Assembly (NCBI GenBank): GCA_027577595.1
Contig: JANBRJ010000067.1
Span: forward strand, 29,208 to 93,207
DNA: 64,000 nt
Direction of reading: 5' to 3'
Source of the DNA: Coemansia sp. RSA 487
Lineage: Eukaryota; Kickxellomycota; Kickxellomycetes; Kickxellales; Kickxellaceae
Shown: positions 63,676-64,000 of the stretch, in pieces
Layout of the letters: every line of letters begins with the position of its first letter
How positions within the stretch are numbered: position 1 is the stretch's first letter
Notes under the pieces: model-generated
Told to the model about the DNA's origin: nothing
Databases searched by the model: none
What the model saw: the letters and a program-made list of their open reading frames with translations, nothing else
Position numbers and translations under genes: made by a program

Positions 63676-64000
63676 GTTTTCACCAGTACTTAAAAGTATG
63701 CAACAACTCCAAAATGAACATACCAAATAGCTATACAGTCGAAATAATTTCCAATAACAAAAATACGTTATTTCTTTGTAAAGAAAAGCTCTTACAGCTT
63801 GTCCATATGATTTCAATATCTCTTCCCATTGAGATACTTTGGCCCTCAGATATATATATGCGGCGCCCCGCTATAATACCACATGAAACTGAGCCATCCA
63901 AAGCCATCAAAGTCGGCTCGTTTCCATGCAATGAGCTAGTTATGATCTAAAGGCATTTTTGGTTTACAAATTGTTACGGCTTGTGTGGAGTTCAGCTTCA
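63676..64000. other. Right-edge region without a supported gene
   Basis: A 78-aa open frame (63714-63950) starts MNIPNSYTVEII, reminiscent of the start of small-protein member C (MASNSYTAQLI), but the rest does not match, so no gene is called. Confidence 0.3.

Noticed and set aside
63714-63950. Possible fifth small-protein family member
   Set aside because: Only the first ~11 residues (NSYTxxxI) resemble member C; the helix and later blocks are absent.
1-64000. tRNA, rRNA and CRISPR features
   Set aside because: I looked for tRNA T-loop signatures, rRNA-like segments and regularly spaced repeats; none convincing.

Overview
The window looks like nuclear DNA of an early-diverging fungus, probably of the Kickxellales type (Coemansia/Linderina-like). 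Evidence: fungal housekeeping genes (mor2/TAO3, CDC40/PRP17, secretory FKBP, PPR protein, site-2 protease), almost intron-free genes, a large family of rapidly decaying F-box/LRR-like genes, and a vitamin-B12-dependent ribonucleotide reductase, an enzyme otherwise rare in eukaryotes. The assignment is inference; no marker RNA gene is present.

Layout. 1-1023: 5' end of mor2/TAO3 running off the left edge. 1.3-6.6 kb: three F-box/LRR-like copies, one intact and two broken, with a small Tc1/mariner-like element between the first two. 7.2-12.7 kb: a UNC93-type membrane protein with a first exon that a plain ORF search misses, convergent with a mitochondrial PPR protein. 13-14 kb: second Tc1-like copy and a tandem repeat. 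14.1-35.7 kb: four paralogous cytochrome P450 genes (each 535 aa), interrupted at 16-24 kb by a family of small (about 95 aa) proteins (three intact, one relic), a copper LPMO and a GDSL esterase, then a broken F-box/LRR gene and a degenerate TnpB/Fanzor-like gene. 35.8-39 kb: site-2 protease and a short-chain dehydrogenase. 40.2-51.8 kb: one intact and one frameshifted F-box/LRR gene, each with a LINE remnant immediately upstream, on either side of an ABCC transporter. 51.9-54.4 kb: divergent CDC40 and ER FKBP genes. 54.6-59.8 kb: four tandem secreted chymotrypsin-fold proteases. 60.5-63.3 kb: class II ribonucleotide reductase with all key cysteines and a mitochondrial-type leader, plus the decayed 3' end of a second copy.

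Functionally the accessory part combines secreted degradation (LPMO, proteases, esterase), oxidation (P450s, SDR) and export (ABCC), with fast-turnover families (F-box/LRR, P450, proteases, small proteins) that show frameshifts, lost stops or starts, and a 199-bp identical tract between two P450s that suggests gene conversion. Most promising for follow-up: the B12-dependent reductase with its possible mitochondrial leader, the unrecognised small-protein family, and the repeated placement of LINE remnants just upstream of F-box/LRR genes.
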